The notes under the pieces are model-generated. The model ran no database searches. It was not told where the DNA came from and saw only the letters and a program-made list of their open reading frames with translations. A DNA stretch of 62,147 bases. It comes from DLAJ01 sp023663615 (GTDB lineage Bacteria > Bacillota > Clostridia > Lachnospirales > Lachnospiraceae). Positions 58,875 to 62,147 of the stretch are shown in pieces (position 1 is the first letter of the stretch; each line of letters begins with the position of its first letter). A program made the position numbers and the translations under genes. The DNA lies in contig JAMPHA010000012.1 of the NCBI GenBank assembly GCA_023663615.1, positions 1 to 62,147 of the forward strand, written 5' to 3'.

Positions 58875-61040
58875 CTACTCCACCCGCAAATGGCTGACTG
58901 CCTCGTCAAGCTGCTCTGCGCCGGTCCGCAGCAGGTTTACGGTCTTCTGCAGTTCCTCGACCGCCTCCTTCTGCCGTCTCGCATTGCCCTCCACCTGCTG
59001 GGAGTTGGCGCTTGTCTGCTCGGAGACTGCGGAAATATTCATGATCACGTTGACCGCCGTCGTCTTTGTATTCTCGATCAGTTCCATGCCTTCCGTGATC
59101 TTAGACAGATTTCCAACCATCATCCCGACGCGCGAATTGACATTATGGAACGCATCCAGCGTATGCTGCAGGGAATCGCTCTGTGACGCAACGATCTCGT
59201 TTGCCCGATTCACGGAATCGACGGTCTCCCCCGTCTGTCTCTGAATCCGCTCCACGATCTCTCCGATCTGGTTCGCAGCGGTTAAGGACTGATCGGCAAG
59301 CTTCCGGATCTCCTCGGCGACAACGGAAAAGCCCCTTCCCGCGTCCCCGGCGCGCGCCGCCTCAATGGAGGCGTTTAACGACAGCAGGTTCGTCTGGGAC
59401 GCAATGTCATTGATGATATTCGCAAAATCGCCGATGGACCTCGTCTGCTCGCTCAGCGACATAATATCTTTGTGGATCGCTCCCGTAATGTCCTCCGTTG
59501 CCCTTGACTTCTCGCTTAAGTCGTCAATGACCTTCATGCCGTCCGTGATCGTGCGGTTCGCATCCTCGGAAACACGCGTGATCTCATCCGTATATTCATA
59601 GACCGTGCGGATCTGGTCTGAGAGCGTCTGAATATGCTGAACGCAGTTTTGGGAATCCTGCGCCTGCTCCGCCACGCCATGCTCGATCTCGCCGATCGCA
59701 AGGGAAATCTCATTGCTGGACGCGATCAGACGGTCCGTATTATCACCGACAAGCCCGGATGCATCCGTCACCGTTCCCATCACCTGTTTTACGCCCGCGA
59801 TCAGTTTTCGGATACCCCCGATCATTTCCTCGATACTGTCCGAGATCTGCCCGAATTCATCTTTTCGCTTTGCACGCAGACTGACCGTGAAATCCCCCTG
59901 CGCCGCGCGTCCGAGCGGCTCCGTGATATTGGAAACGCCCCCGCTTAAGGTTCTGGAAAGCAGGATACACATAACGACCGCCGCCGCGAACGCCACGAAC
60001 ACAATCAGAAACGTGATCCGCTGGATCGTCTTTGCCGACTCCAAAAAGAGTCCCGTCGGCACAAACGTCGCAAGCATAGCGCCTGTCCCGCCGATCTTGG
60101 AATATGCAAACAGATACTGCCTGCCGTTCCATTTCATTTCACTGTAACCGTCCGCCGCCTCGGCGCTCATCGCATTCTGATAAGCGCTAAGCTCACTGAA
60201 TACCGGAACTGCCCCGTCAGCCGCCTTTCCGTTATCCGTCCCGCAGTAAACAGTCTCGTTTCCGCCGGGAGCAATGAATACCGTATAACTTCCCGCGCCG
60301 TTGTCGAGCTCCGCCAGTGCGTCATAAATGACGCTTCTGTCAACATCCACCACCAGAATCAGATTCCCGCGAATGTTGATCTTGCGCCATAAGCTGATCG
60401 CAAAATCCCCGCTCTCAAACGTGTCCAGCTTTTCCAGCACGCGCGCCTCCAGCGTCGGGTGCGCGCCCATATATCCGTAATTATCCGAAGAAGCATCGAT
60501 CGCCGCGCCGTCCTCCCCTCCGATAAACAGTTCGTAGAGATCCGACGTCATCACAGCGGGCGTCGTGGACAAGCCCGTCATATGATCGCTGATCAGATAA
60601 GCGTGATAAACAAAATCCGAGATCGTCTGCAGGCTCTGGATCCGGGACTGCACAACTCCCTTTGCCTCTCTCTGTTCCTCCGTCATCTTGTCGATGTTAA
60701 GATTCGGATCCAAATAATATGCCACTGTCTCGCTCAGCGTCATGATCTCCAGCATCCGGTCCTCCACCTGCTGTAAGCCGAGCTCCAGATAACTGCCTTT
60801 TGCCGATACCGTATCCACAAGCGAGGTTTTCACCTCGTTCGTAACGGTGCGCTTCGCCACCTGATAGGATACCGTTCCCAGAATCACGATCATTGCGATC
60901 AGCGCCATAAACGCCGCGATCATCTTCGTTATGATACTGTGAAAGGAGAATCCTTTTCCCGCCCCTTCTGTGCGCGGCGCTTTCCCTGCCTTCTCCGCCT
61001 TTGCCATGCGCGGCGCTTTCCCTGCCTTCTGCTTTGCCAT
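58875..61040 (-). CDS. Methyl-accepting chemotaxis protein with a double-Cache-type sensor
   Basis: 721 residues. A Lys/Ala/Pro-rich cytoplasmic start of about 27 residues contains a repeated KAGKAPR unit; the first membrane helix (IITKMIAAFMALIAMIVIL) is at 30-50; an extracellular sensor of about 280 residues, with an FVPTGLF ending and double-Cache-like look, follows; helix 2 (ITFLIVFVAFAAAVVMCIL); a HAMP domain; and the signalling hairpin with tip INDIASQTNLLSLNASIEAARAG and GRGFSVVAEEIRKLADQS, which binds CheA/CheW. Start 61040 has AAGGGGG five bases upstream. No che gene adjoins in this window. Confidence 0.95.
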   Translation of the reverse strand: MAKQKAGKAPRMAKAEKAGKAPRTEGAGKGFSFHSIITKMIAAFMALIAMIVILGTVSYQVAKRTVTNEVKTSLVDTVSAKGSYLELGLQQVEDRMLEIMTLSETVAYYLDPNLNIDKMTEEQREAKGVVQSRIQSLQTISDFVYHAYLISDHMTGLSTTPAVMTSDLYELFIGGEDGAAIDASSDNYGYMGAHPTLEARVLEKLDTFESGDFAISLWRKINIRGNLILVVDVDRSVIYDALAELDNGAGSYTVFIAPGGNETVYCGTDNGKAADGAVPVFSELSAYQNAMSAEAADGYSEMKWNGRQYLFAYSKIGGTGAMLATFVPTGLFLESAKTIQRITFLIVFVAFAAAVVMCILLSRTLSGGVSNITEPLGRAAQGDFTVSLRAKRKDEFGQISDSIEEMIGGIRKLIAGVKQVMGTVTDASGLVGDNTDRLIASSNEISLAIGEIEHGVAEQAQDSQNCVQHIQTLSDQIRTVYEYTDEITRVSEDANRTITDGMKVIDDLSEKSRATEDITGAIHKDIMSLSEQTRSIGDFANIINDIASQTNLLSLNASIEAARAGDAGRGFSVVAEEIRKLADQSLTAANQIGEIVERIQRQTGETVDSVNRANEIVASQSDSLQHTLDAFHNVNSRVGMMVGNLSKITEGMELIENTKTTAVNVIMNISAVSEQTSANSQQVEGNARRQKEAVEELQKTVNLLRTGAEQLDEAVSHLRVE

Positions 61041-61154
61041 ATGTACCCCCTTGTCCGAAGCCCTCATTTTTTCCATTATAATCTTTTTTCGAAAAGAAAG
61101 AAAGCACTTTCCATGTTTTCGGCTATTTTCGTGAAACGCTTCCGCCACGCGGTT

Positions 61155-61997
61155 TCAATGCTTCGTCTGTAAAAACCAGCATCGAAACAGGCAGAGCCAT
61201 TGAATGTACAGCGTCACGCCGTCTTCATGCGCATGCGGCAGCCCCGCCCGCTTTAGCGCCGCTTCCGCCTGCCGGTTCGTGAGCAGTCTTTTTTTTCCGC
61301 AAACGCCGTACTTCATAGAATGCTCTATAAACCGGTTAAACGCCGCGTATTCTTTTTTGTCCAGATCCGGCTTCGGTTTCAAGGAAAAATGAAGCAAAAC
61401 CGAATCAATCGACGGCGCCGGATGGAAATCCTCCCTCCGAAAATGATAGCGGATCTCCATATCCCAGGAAACCTTGAGCAAAAGAGATTTCCGCGTCTCC
61501 CGCGGTCTGCCCATAAACCGTTTCGCCGCGCCCTTTTCCATGACCAGCCAGATTTCTTTCGGTTTGTTGACTGCGCAAGTCAATTTTTCGACAATCTGCG
61601 CGGTAATGCAAAACGGAATGTTGGCAAACACCACATAATCTTCTTTTATGGGCAGATGATATTGCAGGAAATCGCCATGGATCAGTTTCAGATTCGAATA
61701 CCGTCTCAGCCGTTTTTCCGCGCTCTCATACATCCTGCGGTCGATTTCCACGGAATACACATACCCCGCCGCTTCACACAACGCCTCCGTCAAATGCCCT
61801 TTTCCTGTCCCGATCTCAAGCACGGTATCGTTCTTTTCGATCCTGCTCAATCGGATCAGTCTGCTTATCAGTTGATGACCCGTGATAAAATTCTGCGAGA
61901 CGGAAAACGGATTCCCTTTGCTCCCGCTCCTCCCGTTTTCTGCCGTTTCCCGTCCTGCCCTTTCTTTTTCCTGTCCTTTCTTGTCCTGCCTTTTCAT
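61155..61997 (-). CDS. erm: Erm-family 23S rRNA adenine-N6 methyltransferase
   Basis: 280 residues. It mono- or dimethylates A2058 of 23S rRNA, blocking macrolide, lincosamide and streptogramin B binding. SQNFITGHQLISRLI starts the fold; SAM binding is DTVLEIGTGKGHLTEAL; the adenine motif is FANIPFCITAQI; Erm-specific MEKGAAKRFMG.PRETRKSLLLK and EHSMKYGVCG distinguish it from KsgA. An extra basic N-terminal tail of about 30 residues (KRQDKKGQEKERAGRE) precedes it. Start 61997 has AGGAGG at nine bases. No attenuating leader peptide, transposase or plasmid gene adjoins; it looks chromosomal. Confidence 0.92.
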   Translation of the reverse strand: MKRQDKKGQEKERAGRETAENGRSGSKGNPFSVSQNFITGHQLISRLIRLSRIEKNDTVLEIGTGKGHLTEALCEAAGYVYSVEIDRRMYESAEKRLRRYSNLKLIHGDFLQYHLPIKEDYVVFANIPFCITAQIVEKLTCAVNKPKEIWLVMEKGAAKRFMGRPRETRKSLLLKVSWDMEIRYHFRREDFHPAPSIDSVLLHFSLKPKPDLDKKEYAAFNRFIEHSMKYGVCGKKRLLTNRQAEAALKRAGLPHAHEDGVTLYIQWLCLFRCWFLQTKH

Positions 61998-62039
61998 TGT
62001 ACGTATCCTCCTATTCGTGCTGTTTCTGCGGCTTCCGGC

Positions 62040-62147
62040 CGCTGTTTCAATATCACGAAAAAGGCGGTAAAAAAGAGTTTCGCGAAATTTCCCACATGCA
62101 AGCAGACGTGAAATGCTTCGCATTCCACGCTCGCGTTGCTCGCCGCG
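62040..62147. repeat. Probable partial copy of the dispersed hairpin element at the window edge
   Basis: GCGAAATTTCCCACATGC near 62083-62100, followed by GAAATGCTTCGCATTCCACGC, resembles the final module of copy E next to a TTCGC-centred palindrome. The sequence ends here, so the rest cannot be judged. Confidence 0.4.

Noticed and set aside
61998..62123. Erm translational-attenuation leader peptide
   Set aside because: No separate short ORF with its own ribosome binding site is visible; the upstream frame is continuous with Erm and carries no typical leader motif.

Overview
The window looks like the chromosomal core of a Gram-positive, endospore-lineage anaerobe of the Lachnospiraceae (Clostridia). 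The evidence is the gene order spoIIIA – asp23 – nusB – xseAB – ispA – dxs – tlyA – nadK – argR – recN – spoIVB – spo0A, the RNase Y, RemA, RqcH and SpoIIM proteins, AGGAGG-type ribosome binding sites, TTGACA/TATAAT-type promoters and a moderately GC-rich sequence. Nearly all genes lie on the minus strand; only hisJ, a SpoVB-like flippase, aroF and a small glycyl-radical protein are on the plus strand. I see no rRNA, tRNA, CRISPR array, prophage or complete insertion sequence.

Layout. 1-2 kb: a frameshifted nucleotidyltransferase and an Rpn/PD-(D/E)XK nuclease. 2-5.4 kb: the glycolytic block gapA-pgk-tpiA. 5.6-8 kb: hisJ and the flippase. 8-15.3 kb: a ligand-sensing diguanylate cyclase, aroF, xerD, spoIIM, a NUDIX hydrolase and an aminotransferase. 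15.6-22.2 kb: a small membrane protein, a PP2C phosphatase, rny, a GNAT acetyltransferase, an L,D-transpeptidase, recX and recA with SOS boxes. 22.4-29.1 kb: an acyltransferase, cinA, pgsA, rimO, rpoZ, gmk, remA and yicC. 29.3-32.6 kb: rqcH and glgA. 32.7-46.7 kb: the spo0A-to-asp23 block and a transglutaminase lipoprotein. 46.7-54.9 kb: prfC, deoB and the complete spoIIIA operon (AA to AH). 55.1-62.1 kb: a stand-alone glycyl-radical subunit, a GH2 glycosidase, an unknown protein, a LytTR regulator, a chemotaxis receptor and an Erm rRNA methyltransferase.

Most striking points. (1) The spo0A gene at its canonical locus has lost most of its receiver domain, including the expected phospho-acceptor Asp, while its DNA-binding domain is intact; a P-loop kinase gene sits between it and spoIVB. 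(2) A family of composite hairpin repeats is scattered in intergenic spaces, and one copy is read through in frame as the N-terminus of a lipoprotein. (3) Several gene ends carry tandem minisatellites; one is a triplicated argR 3' end that includes the stop codon. (4) A LytTR gene is preceded by two direct repeats placed upstream of a promoter with a poor -35. (5) The PP2C gene seems to start from a promoter embedded in the rny terminator, leaving almost no 5' leader. (6) A small autonomous glycyl-radical protein is encoded beside the spoIIIA operon.
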